Below, in pieces: positions 30,990 through 42,159 of a stretch of 64,000 nt of DNA. Position 1 is the first letter of the stretch. Each line of letters begins with the position of its first letter. This DNA is from Tridacna crocea (Eukaryota > Mollusca > Bivalvia > Cardiida > Cardiidae). The notes below the pieces were generated by a model. It was not told where the DNA came from, searched no databases, and saw nothing but the letters and a program-made list of their open reading frames with translations. The translations under genes were made by a program, and so were the position numbers. The stretch covers positions 26,792,296 to 26,856,295 of the forward strand of contig OX031068.1 of NCBI GenBank assembly GCA_943736015.1, in the 5' to 3' direction.

Positions 30990-32234
30990 TTACATATCTC
31001 TTAGTAAGAGAATATCTTTTAGAACAGAGGGACAGTCCAGTTTACCTGTTACAAACAACATATTAGTCCCGGTATGGGACACTACTTTACGAGCTTTGAT
31101 TCTACTTATGTTTTCCAGGGACAGCCTGACAGAATTTGCCAGTTTTGGAATTCCTTCCAGTGAAGTTGTTGCATTCGTGTTGTTCAGCCAATAGATAAAA
31201 TTTAGCTTGTAACATAATCGTTTCAGTTTAAGAGTCAAAGGCATGACTGGTAGACTGTCAATAAACTGCGGCTTTTTGGTTTTAAAAAATAAATTTTTGG
31301 CAATGTTTGTCTCGCCACAATAGGTTTGGACAATCAGCTCTGTATTCAATACAGCAAATCTCAATCTCTCTGACACAGCTTGCTCCTTATCCTTGTTTTC
31401 TGGCTGTATTGCTACCTGATATGCTGAGAGTTCTATAGACAATACAGTGAGTGCTAGGTTGAGATAATCTTTACACTTGGCCAGAGCTTGTCTATGTTCT
31501 GTTATAACACACTGCGTATTGGCACCATGTGACAACAGCACCTTAACAGCTTCAAGTTTACATTTAACAATGGCTGTTTGTAATGGGTATCCTAAATTGA
31601 CATCTGCTCCATGTTTCACCAACTTGTCAACAATTGTCTGATGACCTGACAGTACAGCAAAGTAGAGAGCTGTCCTTCCCTTTCTATCTTGTGCATTGAT
31701 ATTAGTCTTGCACTCCAGTATCTGATGCAATACAGGGAGAGAGGAGTATGTGGCACAAACATGTATAGGCAAGAGCCCATCAATATCTGCTATGTTTGGG
31801 TCTGCTCCATACTTTAACAATAAGGCAGAAATATTGTGACGAAACTGTATGATTGATTTCATTAAAGCAGTCCGTTTGTGTGTGTTAGTGGCATTTATAT
31901 TAGCACCAGCTTTGACTAGCAGAAGTAGCATTTCTTCTAGGTCAGAAGTTTGTTTAGTTCTACACTGTACAATCTCTAACAGAGGTGAGTTCTGTGCTAT
32001 ATCACCCCTGTTAACATCAAGTCCACAGTCCAGTAGATACTCCAGACATTTTCTTTGGCCCTGCAAGACAGCATGATGTAGCAAACCTTTGCCATTTTTA
32101 GTTATATTGGCAAATCCTTGTATTTCTTGTCTGTAGTTCTTAAGTTTAAACACTTTTCCTTTCTCAAGGGCCTCAAAAACATGTAGGTGAGGCTCATCCG
32201 TTACTTGTTTTGAGGCTGAAAATGTCTGCCCCAT
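30990..32234 (-). CDS. Ankyrin-repeat protein with SOCS-box-like segment
   Basis: One uninterrupted frame of 414 residues ends in TAA. Ankyrin repeats lie at about residues 48-77, 82-115, 119-150, 152-184, 185-214 and 216-242. Their hallmarks are clear (TAL at 122-124 and 188-190, LLxxGADxN-like turns at 139-147 and 205-213). Residues 333-376 resemble a SOCS box: a BC-box-like LKRLCYKLNF (L337, L340, C341), then IPKL, but the LPxP Cullin-5 motif is absent (LANS instead). ASB-family proteins use ankyrin repeats to bind substrate and the SOCS box to recruit Elongin B/C, so a ubiquitin-ligase adaptor is possible; this is inference. I chose the ATG at 32234 because it has A at -3 and G at +4; a 9-nt upstream extension would need a TTG start. 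The protein then begins MGQTFS, fitting the N-myristoylation pattern (Gly2, Ser6). An acceptor sits 27 bp upstream. The 40 residues after the SOCS-like part are unusual for the family. Confidence 0.85.
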   Translation of the reverse strand: MGQTFSASKQVTDEPHLHVFEALEKGKVFKLKNYRQEIQGFANITKNGKGLLHHAVLQGQRKCLEYLLDCGLDVNRGDIAQNSPLLEIVQCRTKQTSDLEEMLLLLVKAGANINATNTHKRTALMKSIIQFRHNISALLLKYGADPNIADIDGLLPIHVCATYSSLPVLHQILECKTNINAQDRKGRTALYFAVLSGHQTIVDKLVKHGADVNLGYPLQTAIVKCKLEAVKVLLSHGANTQCVITEHRQALAKCKDYLNLALTVLSIELSAYQVAIQPENKDKEQAVSERLRFAVLNTELIVQTYCGETNIAKNLFFKTKKPQFIDSLPVMPLTLKLKRLCYKLNFIYWLNNTNATTSLEGIPKLANSVRLSLENISRIKARKVVSHTGTNMLFVTGKLDCPSVLKDILLLRDM

Positions 32235-32235
32235 T

Positions 32236-32253
32236 TTATTCAACAGTTGTCAT
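32236..32253 (-). promoter_or_regulatory. Five-codon upstream ORF before the ankyrin gene
   Basis: ATG ACA ACT GTT GAA TAA lies in the same exon as the main start, and its stop ends one base before the ankyrin ATG. If transcribed, ribosomes would terminate directly at the main start, a layout that can allow reinitiation or dampen translation. Its own start has A at -3 (AAG ATG A). Confidence 0.4.
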
Positions 32254-32261
32254 CTTGATAT

Positions 32262-32276
32262 CTGAAAAAAAAAAAG
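32262..32276 (-). other. 3' splice acceptor in the 5' UTR of the ankyrin gene
   Basis: On the minus strand a run of eleven T and a CAG precede the exon that carries the uORF and the coding frame. This implies a non-coding first exon further upstream (higher coordinates), which I could not place. Confidence 0.5.
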
Positions 32277-32395
32277 CAAAAGTATCTTTTTGAGATGCAA
32301 GTATTCATCTCTTGGTTATGTGTTGGACTCTACTTTGAGGCCTTCAGTTTGAGCCTAGCTGAACCAACTGGGTTTTTCGTGGAAGTGTCTGTCAG

Positions 32396-32623
32396 TTAAC
32401 CCTTTACCAAACACTCCCTGGTTTTTATGACCCAGAGGAAGAAGCCTTCTGAAAACATTGTGAGAAAAGGAGAAAATGCTGGTAACCAGCATTTTCTCCT
32501 TTTCCCACAATATTTTCTACTCTTCTAAAGTCAAGTTGCAATTTTTGAATTACATTTATTTTGCTGTCTGCAAGTGCTTTCAATTTGGACCAGTCTAAAA
32601 TTTTGTCGTTTGGGAAAGGGTAA
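32396..32623 (+). mobile_element. Palindromic TTAA MITE, full length
   Basis: Sits upstream of the ankyrin gene, in the presumed 5' intron. Core near-perfect; right end GGGTAAA. Confidence 0.85.
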
Positions 32624-32663
32624 ACTCAGTTAAACTTAAGTCAGAGAGGATTACCTGCTTCAG

Positions 32664-32880
32664 CTCTTTAACAAACAATGAAACTTTGGACCTGTCCAAT
32701 TTTAAAGAATTAGTAGACAACAAATTGAAATTACAGCATTTGTCCTTGGAAAAGTAGGAAAACAAAAGGGAAAAGAAGAAAATGCTGGTCACCAGAATGT
32801 TCTCCTTTTCCCACAATTTTTACAAGAGCCTTCTTTCTGCGCTATCCAACAAAACTTAGGATTATTTGGTGATGGGTTGA
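32664..32880 (-). mobile_element. Diverged TTAA MITE
   Basis: GCTCTTTAACAAACAATG left end; core AATGCTGGTCACCAGAATGT; right end GGTGATGGGTTGA. Confidence 0.75.
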
Positions 32881-32999
32881 AATCTTTTCCTGTACTGTTC
32901 TCTGTATTCAACCTATCACAATGTATCTCTGTCTCCAGAATTCAGGACAAATTCTAAATTTGGAGGGGGTATATGTAGCCGGGTGCAGGTATCTATCGT

Positions 33000-33151
33000 G
33001 TGGCCGTATTGACACATGGTTGGGTAGCGAAGACCAGTCACAAAAATAGCATCGGAGCAGACACCTTCAGACTGAAGGTAGGTAGTTCCATTGGTTAGAG
33101 TGCAGGAACGGTTTTCCTGAGGCCCTGGGTTCAAATCCCGGTAGTCGCAAT
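33000..33151 (+). repeat. tRNA-derived SINE-like sequence
   Basis: A box TAGTTCCATTGGTTAGAGTG (33083-33102) and B box GGTTCAAATCC (33128-33138) with a paired T stem (CTGGG/CCCGG). The acceptor stem does not pair, so this is not a functional tRNA. Part of the body (AATAGCATCGGAGCAG) recurs at about 34213-34235. Confidence 0.6.
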
Positions 33152-33160
33152 ATTTTTTCA

Positions 33161-34340
33161 CCCCCTGTTACATACATAAAACAAACGTTCTGACTCAGGT
33201 AACTTTATATACTCCCAAATTTTAGTGGCGGGGACATAAAATGACCTAGGACTACCTTTAGGACCGAGAGTAGTGGGGGACGAAAAGACCCGGAACTGAC
33301 TGACCCATCTATGTTTCAAATACTGTAAGTCAAAAGCTGAACGGAAGGCCATAAATACAGAGTTTGGCATAATCAGAGTTGAATGTGACCACAATAAGTC
33401 TTATTCCTAGCATGATCCGGGATAAGGTCTCTGTTTTGATCAAGCCCCTGTATGGCATTTGTAAACTCGCAAGATAGGGTCGGGCTTTCGATATTTTTCA
33501 CTAATTTACATACTCTGTCCCCGATATTACATTTTGCAGGTACTATTTTGTTGTTTAAATACTTTAAAAAATACTTACATCAACAAGAAATATTCGAAAA
33601 CCAAATGGTTGTTCACACAAGATTTATGAATTCGATCCCAACAAGGTTCGGGCCCAAAGGAAGGAGTTTCGTCCCCAAGAAACTTCGGGGAATATTTGGA
33701 ATGTAGATAGCACTCTTTTGTAGATTATGCGCGGAAGTGCTGTCTTTTGAGTCATGAATAGTAAAAACATAAAGCTCATTGAAAAACATTGCACTGGACT
33801 TAAAAAACGATAACTAGACAGCGTCCAGTCTAGTTAATTCATTCCGGTATTTCTCAAGAAAATCCCGAATAGCATATTCACAGAGTGTAGCCGGTCTGAT
33901 TTTAAAACCCGGATAACATGATTTTCACATTCTTTGCGACTTAATTTTAAAAATTTTACCCAGTATTTTCTATCATAACATCAAAACTTATTATATGATA
34001 TCGTTATAGCTTTCTAACAAGATGATCATCAACCTGTAGACGCTTCAACAGTAAAAACAACAACAACAAAAAAACGTTTATTGATCGATTGATTTATTGA
34101 ATGATTTACGCAGCTTTCAACATTATTTTAGTCTACCTTCTGTGTGAAGGGTTGCTTTCATGTTATTTTGTGATTGCGGCTCGGCACGAATTGGACGCAG
34201 AGACCCAATCACAGAAATAACATCGGAGCACTCCTTAGACCGAAGTACATGTATATTAGGCCACATCGGTCTTATTTGTGTATATATGTCCCAGGTCAGG
34301 GCTCAGAGGTGGCTTGTTAATAGACACTCTCATGAAAAAA
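33161..34340. other. No supported gene; old repeat pair
   Basis: The stretch 33960-34140 (CAACCTGTAGACGCTTCAAC, ATTGATCGATTGATTTATTG, GCTTTCAACATTATTTTAGTC) is repeated diverged at 35700-35915. Frames here lack support. Confidence 0.4.
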
Positions 34341-34440
34341 AAAAAACATTGTTTTCTATCGGGCTTGATCCAGGGGCCTCAAGGTTACCAGACCTACAGT
34401 TTACCTCTGAGCCACACAGGACCCATTTCTCCAGTGCTTT
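34341..34440 (-). repeat. SINE fragment, minus strand
   Basis: GGGGCCTCAAGGTTACCAGA and CCTCTGAGCCACACAGGACC read inverted as a tRNA-like head. Similar to 38165-38275 and 35941-36060. Confidence 0.5.
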
Positions 34441-34602
34441 GGTCTTCGATAAATAAAACTCGATTCACCATATATCCCACTTTTCTGTAGTTGTATACAT
34501 GTTTATGTATCTTGTATGAATAATCCATCGGTAAAGTAATACACGACCACAAAAAAAAAATGTGCTCGCAACGTAAATATACTTACCGAAACTCCGATAA
34601 AA

Positions 34603-35574
34603 TTAATGGTCTAAGGGAGAAAACTCGTACTTACTTAAGTCTTCATGAATATCACGGTTGCGTCCCTTATTATTTTGGACAGGCTAAAACCAAAGACGAA
34701 TAAACAATACGATAATGAATTAAAGTCCACTGAAAGGATCTGTACAAAACTAGAAAAAAAAAAATCTTCCAGTGGAATGTTATTCAATTAGAGTTACTTA
34801 ATGTTTTTTTTAAATAGAAATAAGTTAAATGATTGCAGTTCCAAAATTTATACTACATCACACAGTGAAATGATATTTTAGAACCATTTCTACTCGGTTA
34901 TCTCCCTTGTACCTCATCACATTAGTAAACACATCAACCGCCAAAATTTCAAGTTGTAAGTAATTTTCTCTTGATAATGATAACTTTGTACTCAGAATGT
35001 TAACTTTAATCAGGGAGTGACCTATCCAACCAAGATAGGCTCGATATGCCAAATTCGATCAGAAAGATTTGCGAAAATTTTGAAATCAACGATATAAACA
35101 TTATCTAGGTCATTGCTACCTCCGAAGTCATCAACACAATATACTATATCGTTAACGTGTCCAGTTATCGTTTTGTTTCGAATTCAATAATGTAAATGTG
35201 TTAGAAAATCGAGAATAAATTATTCATCGAGTGTCGAAAGCTTGTGCCTTATATCAATTTTCTCTAAGGGATTGTCCAGATGTTTATCCGAAATCAAGGC
35301 TGATGTGTCGGTGAATCTAGACTTACAGGTACTAAAGCAGAATTCACTTCATTCAAAATCCGTAATAGAAAGAACCCACGATGGAAATCCTTGTGAAATT
35401 CTGGTAAAAGAAAATAAAAAGTTAATCATTTTTACGAAAAAGGAAAAAATAATTTATTGCCGATTCCTACATGTACATTCAAGACGGAAACCCTCAAAAA
35501 TTAGTCGCAATAAGGGAGGTCACTCTCGATTATTTTGACATTAGTGATGGACGAGTTTTCTCCCTTAGACCATG
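34603..35574. mobile_element. TIR element with TGGTCTAAGGGAGAAAAC ends, copy 1
   Basis: ATGGTCTAAGGGAGAAAACT at the left is inverted as GTTTTCTCCCTTAGACCAT at the right, 972 bp apart. Internal landmarks: GTTGCGTCCCTTATT, GGTTATCTCCCTTG, CATTATCTAGGTCATTG. The 98-codon plus frame at 35242-35538 lies inside; its HDGNPCEILVKENKK part has a diverged counterpart at 43755-43800, so it may be a decayed element ORF. Confidence 0.65.
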
Positions 35575-36060
35575 AAACCGAAAAAAAAAAAAAGAGAAAT
35601 CGTACTAAAATTTTGTTTCATGAGGCTCTTTGCATCTAAACCCCTTTACCATACAAAATTGTCTGTCTTTGATCATGAAGAAGCAGATTTTCCAATATTT
35701 AATATCATAACCTTGAAAACTGTTACATGATGTCATTCTGGCTTATAAAAAGATAATTATCGAGACTCAACCTGTAGAAGATTCAACTATCAAAAAAGTT
35801 GAAAGAAACATAAGAAACAAGCGTCTTATCCCAATTTTTTTTATTGATTGATTGATGGATTAATTGAACGATCTGCGATGCTTTCAACATTATTTTAAGT
35901 CATACCGGTATCATGGCCACAACTTGCTTTTTTCTGTATGTCTTAGGTTTCTTGGCTAGGGCTTAGGAGAAGCTTGCCCTAGAGTACTGTCACACACAAA
36001 AAAAAACCCAGGGCTTTCAAAGAGGCTTGAAGCAAGGCGTTCAAGGTCATGATACAGGTC

Positions 36061-36315
36061 AGGAATAGAAGCTGTTTGAAAACATTGTGGGAAAAAGAGA
36101 AAATGCTGGTAACCAGCATTTTCTCCTTTTCCCGAAATGTTTTCTACCCTGTCATATAGAAAAATAATCTTTTTAGCAACTGTTTATCTGTAACCTGCAC
36201 AGTGTTTTCTACCCTGTCATATAGTACAATAATCTTTTTAGCAACTGTTAATTTGTAACCTGCAAAATGCTTTCAATTTGGTCTGGTCCAAAATTTGCCA
36301 TTTGGGAAAGGGTAA
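36061..36315 (+). mobile_element. TTAA MITE, left-truncated, with 65-bp tandem duplication
   Basis: Core present; GTTTTCTACCCTGTCATATAG occurs at 36139 and again at 36204 within the right half (motif is 21 bases, cited by position and first twenty only). Confidence 0.75.
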
Positions 36316-36569
36316 ATGCATCCCCATGGTACAAAGTAAGGCATCATATACCTATGGTTACATGATAGCCACTTTTCTTTTAACAATCGACCATATCATG
36401 TGGTAAACTAGTTATTTATAGTTATAATTATGGACATACAGGAATTTGACCACTAGCGAAAAGTTTTGGTCTATGTCAGCCTGTGCGGGATGTGCAGGCT
36501 GACCCGAATTGATATTTTTTGCAGATACCTTAAGCCTGCTTTTCACAGGGCATGACTCAAAATATTTAC

Positions 36570-36798
36570 TTAACACTTTACCACACAATCCTGACTTTAA
36601 ACGATCCTGAGAAAGAAGCCTTTTGAACACATTGTGGTAAAAGGAGAAAATGCTAGTAACCAGCATTTTCTCCTTTTTCCACAATGTTTTCTATCCTTCC
36701 CTTACCAAATTTCAATTTTTCAGTCACATTTATTTTGTTGTCTGCAACTGCTTTCAATTTGGACCAGTCTATAATTTTGTTGTTTGGTAAAGAGTTAA
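36570..36798 (+). mobile_element. Palindromic TTAA MITE, abutting pair
   Basis: Complete; TTAA at 36795 shared with the inverted neighbour. Confidence 0.85.
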
Positions 36799-37025
36799 AA
36801 CTCTTTACCACACAAGAAAATTTTAGACTGGTCCAAATTGATAGCATTTGGAGATGACAAAATAAAGGTGACTAAAAAATAGAAATTTGTTCTGGGAAGG
36901 GTAGAAAACACTGTGGGAAAAGGAGAAAATGCTGGTTACCAGCATTTTCTCCTTTTCCCATAGTGTTTTCAAAAGACTTCTTTCTCAGGGGCGTCAAAAG
37001 TAGGGATTGTGTGGGAATGGGTTAA
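36795..37025 (-). mobile_element. Palindromic TTAA MITE, abutting pair
   Basis: Complete; outer arm CACTGTGGG/CCCATAGTG nearly paired. Confidence 0.85.
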
Positions 37026-37299
37026 TCTAATATGATGATCCCTAGAAAATATCAAGTTATATACTAGTATTTACCATTTGTGTCCACCTTGATTAGAGAA
37101 CATGCAAAATAAGAGGTTTCAGATGCCAGGCCTCAAGGTCAAGGGCATTTGGGAAGGGGAGAATCAGGAATAACACATTCCTGGATTATGTCAGTTACAC
37201 AGGAGCGATGTTCTGGCAAAAAAGGGGATTAGTGCATCTCTGTGAAGCACTGTACTGAACAAGTAATTACATAAGTAGGGATTCATAATAAACACTTTT

Positions 37300-37524
37300 T
37301 TAACTCATTACCAAAAGACAATATTTTAGACTTATCCATATTGAAAGCATTTGCAGACGACAAAGGTGACTGAAAAAATGAAATTTGTTCTGGGAAGGGT
37401 AGAAAACACTGTGGGAAAAGGAGAAAATGCTGGTTACCAGCATTTTTCTCCTTTTCTCATAGTGTTTTCAAAAGACTTCTTTCTTACGGGCGTCAAAAGT
37501 AGGGATTGTGTGGTAATGGGTTAA
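37300..37524 (-). mobile_element. Palindromic TTAA MITE, full length
   Basis: One extra T in the right arm (CATTTTTCTCC); ends intact. Confidence 0.85.
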
Positions 37525-37744
37525 GCAGTCCACTGAACCATAACATAGACTGGTTCTTGGATACATGTTTACAGAAAATTGACCTATAGTGAAATGTTTT
37601 GGCCAAGTTTAGCCTGTGCAGACTGTGTAGGCTGACCTATGTCGACATCTTTAGCAGACCCCTTTCAAAGAGCATGGCTCTTTTTTTCTTTAAATTTTGA
37701 ACAAAATGATCCAATCTTTGAAAAAAATATGTCATCCTTGTTTT

Positions 37745-38150
37745 GAGCTGAGTTCTCAGATGCCAGGCTCAAAGGTCAATGTCACAGTAGAAGGGTACAT
37801 AGATCAGGTGTTTGTCAAGGTCACAGCAGAGAAGACCAAAGGTCAAATGGTTAAAAAAAAGACCCAAATTTTTTCACATTAACCTTTTAATTGTGGAAGC
37901 CTACAAAAACAGATACTTTAATAAGTATTCAAAAGCACTTTTCATATTAACCTGTTTATTATCAGTATCTACAACAATAACAACAACAACAACAACAAAA
38001 ATGATTAAATGAGTACTTTGAAGCGCTTTTAACATTAACTTGCTTATTGTCCTGTCTTGTCCTGTCTTGATAAAAAATACAACTATAAAGTCTGGAGTAA
38101 TGAAAATACAACAATAAAACCTGGAGTAATAAAATCTTCAAGGCAAGTGA
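37745..38150. repeat. Dispersed repeat with 60-bp periodicity, copy 2
   Basis: Matches 25496-25960. Includes a (CAA)n run at about 37970-38000. Confidence 0.6.
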
Positions 38151-38164
38151 ATTAAAGAGGCTTG

Positions 38165-38275
38165 CCGCACTCTTACAGAAAGCCCAGTGCTTTCAATGAA
38201 TCTTGAACTAGTGGCTCCATGTTACAAGCCGTACACTTCACCTCTGAGCCACTTTGGACCCCAGTTTTCAGCTGC
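38165..38275 (-). repeat. SINE fragment, minus strand
   Basis: GAACTAGTGGCTCCATGTTA and CCTCTGAGCCACTTTGGACC, read inverted, give tRNA-like boxes. Confidence 0.5.
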
Positions 38276-38442
38276 TTCTGCCTTCAATAGAGAAGACTTA
38301 ATTCAATCAATTCGTCTTTTCAGAAGCTGTATGTATGTTAATGCATCCTGTATGAGTAATCCATCAAATAAATAGTAAACGCCCACACAAAACATATTAA
38401 TTTTGATCGCCACGTAAAATTGCTCATTTAAATTCTTATTCG

Positions 38443-39300
38443 ATTAATGGTCTAGGGGAGAAAACTCGTACTTACTTATGTCTTTTCTAATATCAGAGTT
38501 GCGTCCCTTATTGTTGTGGACGGACTAAAACCAAAGACCAATAATCGATATGCTAGTAAATCAAAGTCCATTGAAAGGATCTGTAAAAAAAAACTTCCAC
38601 TGAGATGTAATGGATTATAATCATCTACTAATGTTTTTTTTTTAATGTAAATTGTGCAAATGTTAACAGTCCCAAGGTCATTACTGCATTAGACAGTAAC
38701 AGAACATTTAGAGAAAATGAACGATAGTTTGTAATTATTACTAGCCGGTTATCTCCCTTGCATATTATCACATTAGGTCCCGGGCTTTAGCGCAATAATA
38801 TTAGACTTGGCATAAAGTAGTTCAATTTTAATAACATGGATATTGCCATTATCTTCTTAATTTGCAGATATCTAGGACGATTTTTAACTCTTTACCACAC
38901 GAGAAAATTTTAGACTCGTCCATATTGAAAGCATTTGCAGACGACAAAATAAAGGTGACTGAAAAATTAAAATTTGTTCTGGGAAGGGTAGAAAACACTG
39001 TGGGAAAAGGAGAAAATGCTGGTCACCAGCATTTTCTCCTTTTCCTGCAGTGTTTTCAAAAGGCCGCTTTCTCAGGGGCGTCAAAAGTAGGGATTGTGTG
39101 GTAATTGGTTAAATTTTAATTTTGACCTGCAGATCTTCTATATGATACATATTTCTACATATGCCAGCGTTTCCATTTTGTCATAGCGTACCCTATCTCT
39201 TTAGAGTCTATACCGAGTCTATAGCAAAACAGCGTACCCACACTCTATAGAATTTTAGTTCAACCTTAATAAACGGTCGAACTAAAATGGTCAGGTGATT
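38443..39300 (+). mobile_element. TIR element (TGGTCTAGGGG end), copy 2, right end missing
   Basis: Same left end and landmarks as copy 1. Contains GGTCCCGGGCTTTAGCGC, and a MITE at 38884-39112. The region 38700-39265 is closely similar to 41690-42430. Confidence 0.65.
38884..39112 (-). mobile_element. Palindromic TTAA MITE with a paralogous empty site
   Basis: Inserted in copy 2 of the TIR element; at 42270 the matching sequence has a single TTAA and no MITE. Core near-perfect (GGTCACC apex). Confidence 0.95.
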
Positions 39301-39689
39301 TATTTATTTTTTCATTTTTCGATGGTTGTACAGTTTGAAAGAAATTGAATACAGCCATTTAATATTTTTAGAAGTATACAGTGTAATATATTTCCTTGTA
39401 GTTTTAAATTCAAGAGGTCATGCAAACTGTTTTTCATCTTGGAAACATCAAAAGACATATGTTCAACATGTGAACTATTTTTCGTCCGCTACCAAAAAAT
39501 CCCGGGAATTTCTAGCAGGGGAATCGCACAAGGCTGTGAAATCTGATCTTTTCAAAATTTTGATCATAAAAATGTTTCAAAAAACTCTATGTTGATACAT
39601 ATCGAATGATTTCTTTCGTATATGTGCAAAAAAATCAAACCTTTTCCACAAGCCCTTTGATTTTGAATTAATAGCAAGTTTTCCCAAAT

Positions 39690-40660
39690 TCCTTACCATT
39701 TTATATTAAAAAATGGGAAGAGTTAGAACTACTTATTTGCTTTTCAGTGTCTGAAAAACTTGAACTTTATCTACAGCATACGGTGTTAAATTTTATGGTC
39801 ACTCAGGAAGAAAGCTGTTGCAAGCATTGCGGGAAAAGTAATTCTTTTCTTTTCTTGAAACTCTTTAGCATGTAAGCTTCAGGGGTTTTTTTGTAAGATG
39901 GTAAAGAGTTTCTACCTTTATTTTCAAGAAACTGAAATTTTATCCAACAGTGATTTGTGTGCATGTAAGATGGTACAGAGTATGTACTTCTTCTTATACT
40001 TTCACAAAGACGAAGAGTTGAAAAAGGATTTTTTTTTTTCAAAACACTTTACCATTTTAATGAAAATATTTTGGTAAAATGGTTGAGAGTTTCTACTCAA
40101 TTTGCTTTTTGATGTCTTGAAACTGCAATATAATGTAACAGCATGCATTGCTGAGTACTATAGACACTGAGGGAAAAAAGATCTTTTTAACAATAGGGCA
40201 AAGCAGTACAAAAAAAAAATTGAATTTCAAAACACTTTACCATTTTAGTGAAAATATTTTGGTAAAATGGTCGGGAGTTTCTACTCAATTTGCTTTTTGA
40301 TGCCTTGAAACTGCAATATAATGTAACACCATGCATTGCTAAGTTCTTAAGACACTGAGGAAAAAAGATCTTTCAAACAATAGGGTAAAACAGTACCAAA
40401 AAAATTGAATTTCAAAAGTCTTTACCATTTTAGTAAAAATATTTTGTTAAAATGGTTTGGAGTTTCTGCACATTTGCTTTTAATATGTCTGAAACTGCAA
40501 TATAATGTAACAGCATGCATTGCTAACTTCTATAAACACTGAGGAAGAAAGGTCTTTCATACAATAGGGTAAAACAGAACAAAAAAAAAAAAAAAATGAA
40601 TTTCAAAACTCTTTACCATTTTAGTGAAAATATTTTGGTAAAATGGTTTCTGATACTGTT
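39690..40660 (+). repeat. Tandem array, about 188-bp period
   Basis: Units start near 40041, 40229, 40414 and 40605 (periods 188, 185, 191) with a decayed unit near 39693. Each opens with an inverted pair TTACCATTTTA...TTTGGTAAAATGG and contains TGAAACTGCAATATAATG and CATGCATTGCTAA. Confidence 0.8.
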
Positions 40661-40934
40661 TATGGAGTTAATGCTTATTATGGATTGGAGCATTTCCTTT
40701 GTTTCCAGTAGTTTTGTTCCTGCTGTTTTAATAACAACCAAAATTGAAAATGTAATGAAATTGTGGAGCCACGTGAAGCAAAACACATCCATTTACCTAT
40801 TTATTTACAAATATTTATTTCTTTTTCTCCATAATTTCTCACGTATTTGCTTCCCTTTGCGCTCTTCATTTGAATAAAACCCGAATCAAGATCTATGTTT
40901 CAGTATACAGAAGACTGGCGAAATTGCAAACATT

Positions 40935-41335
40935 TAATGGTCTAAGGGAGAAAACTCGTACTTTCTTAAATCTGCGTAAGTCCCAGAGTCGTCTCCCTTA
41001 CAATTCTGAGCCGCCTAAAACCAAAGACGAATAAAATATGGTACACGCTTATAGTTTGTGGAGACGATCGGCATAAAAAAACTCTTACGCTTACTTATAA
41101 TGGATTATATAATGTTTTCACGATGGTAAAGTAAATATTTACGTTTCTGAAAGATTGCTATATAATCCAAACGTAAAAGAATGATAATAATATTTTTAAC
41201 CAGTCGGTATAGTCTCCCTTGCATGTCATCTCGTTTGTAAACGCAACAACCGCTACAATTCGAAGTTGTAAGTGACGATTTATTTATACTGTCAAGCAGA
41301 ATGTAATCATAATTCGGATTAAACATTCAAACAAC
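40935..41335 (+). mobile_element. TIR element, copy 3, partial
   Basis: Left end TGGTCTAAGGGAGAAAACTC, then GTCTCCCTTACAATTCTGAG and GGTATAGTCTCCCTTGCATG; right half absent. Confidence 0.65.
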
Positions 41336-41810
41336 ATGTAAATCGGTAGACGAAATTCTATCTAATAGATTATTGCACGTATACTTAAATATTTATAAAG
41401 TAAATGGGGATTCACATTGTCTAGGCCAGGGTTGAACTAAAAGGGCAAAGCGTTTAAAATATTTTTTACTATGTACCGGTATCCGTAGATTCTGGTATCA
41501 CCATATATACACCGGTACATTTGAGTGGCCGGAACTACTTTGACGTTAACCTCACTGCCATCTATAGTTAAAACTGTACAACCATACTAGTAAATCAGTC
41601 TATTGAAAGGATCTGTAAAAAAAACTTCCACGGAGATGTAATGGATTATAATTATCTACTAATGTTTTTTTTTAATGTAAATTGTGCAAATGTTAACAGT
41701 CCTAAGGTCATTACTGCATTAGACAGTAACAGAACATTTAGAGAAAATGAACGATAGTTTGTAATTAATACTAGCCGGTTATCTCCCTTGCATATTATCA
41801 CATTAGGTCC

Positions 41811-42159
41811 CCATTATCTCCCGCTAGATGGCATTCTATAAATACTCATCTATCTGATATGGGCATCCTGGGTACAGAACCGAATCACTTTCCTACGCGA
41901 CAACCGTTACTTTGAATTTAAAATTAAAATAAACGTTTACTCAATAAAACACTACCTCGTGCAATTCACTCAGCTTTGATCAGCAGTTCAGAGAAATCTG
42001 GAGGTAAAGCAGGTGTCATTTCTCCTCAAACGTATTGATAAAAGCTATTTTCAACATTGCTACTTTATAGAGCGTACAGTCAGCCCGCTTTCGGGGCTAG
42101 TAGTGATGTGTCATATAAGACAGTCGAATCTTCGAAGAATATGACACGCGCAGACAACG
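41811..42159. mobile_element. 349-bp insertion flanked by 9-bp direct repeats
   Basis: ATTAGGTCC occurs at 41802-41810 and 42160-42168, but once in copy 2 (38772-38780). The insert starts CCATTATCTCCCGC and ends GACAACG; no clear TIRs. Its first 40 bp match 6945-6985 inverted. Confidence 0.7.

Noticed and set aside
31849-32076. Plus-strand ORF opposite the ankyrin gene
   Set aside because: Antisense shadow of the ankyrin coding sequence.
33083-33150. tRNA gene
   Set aside because: A and B boxes are good but the acceptor stem does not pair; it is a SINE-like relic.
36061-37524. CRISPR-like array of regularly spaced palindromes
   Set aside because: The repeats are about 230-bp MITEs with TTAA duplications in eukaryotic DNA, with irregular spacing.
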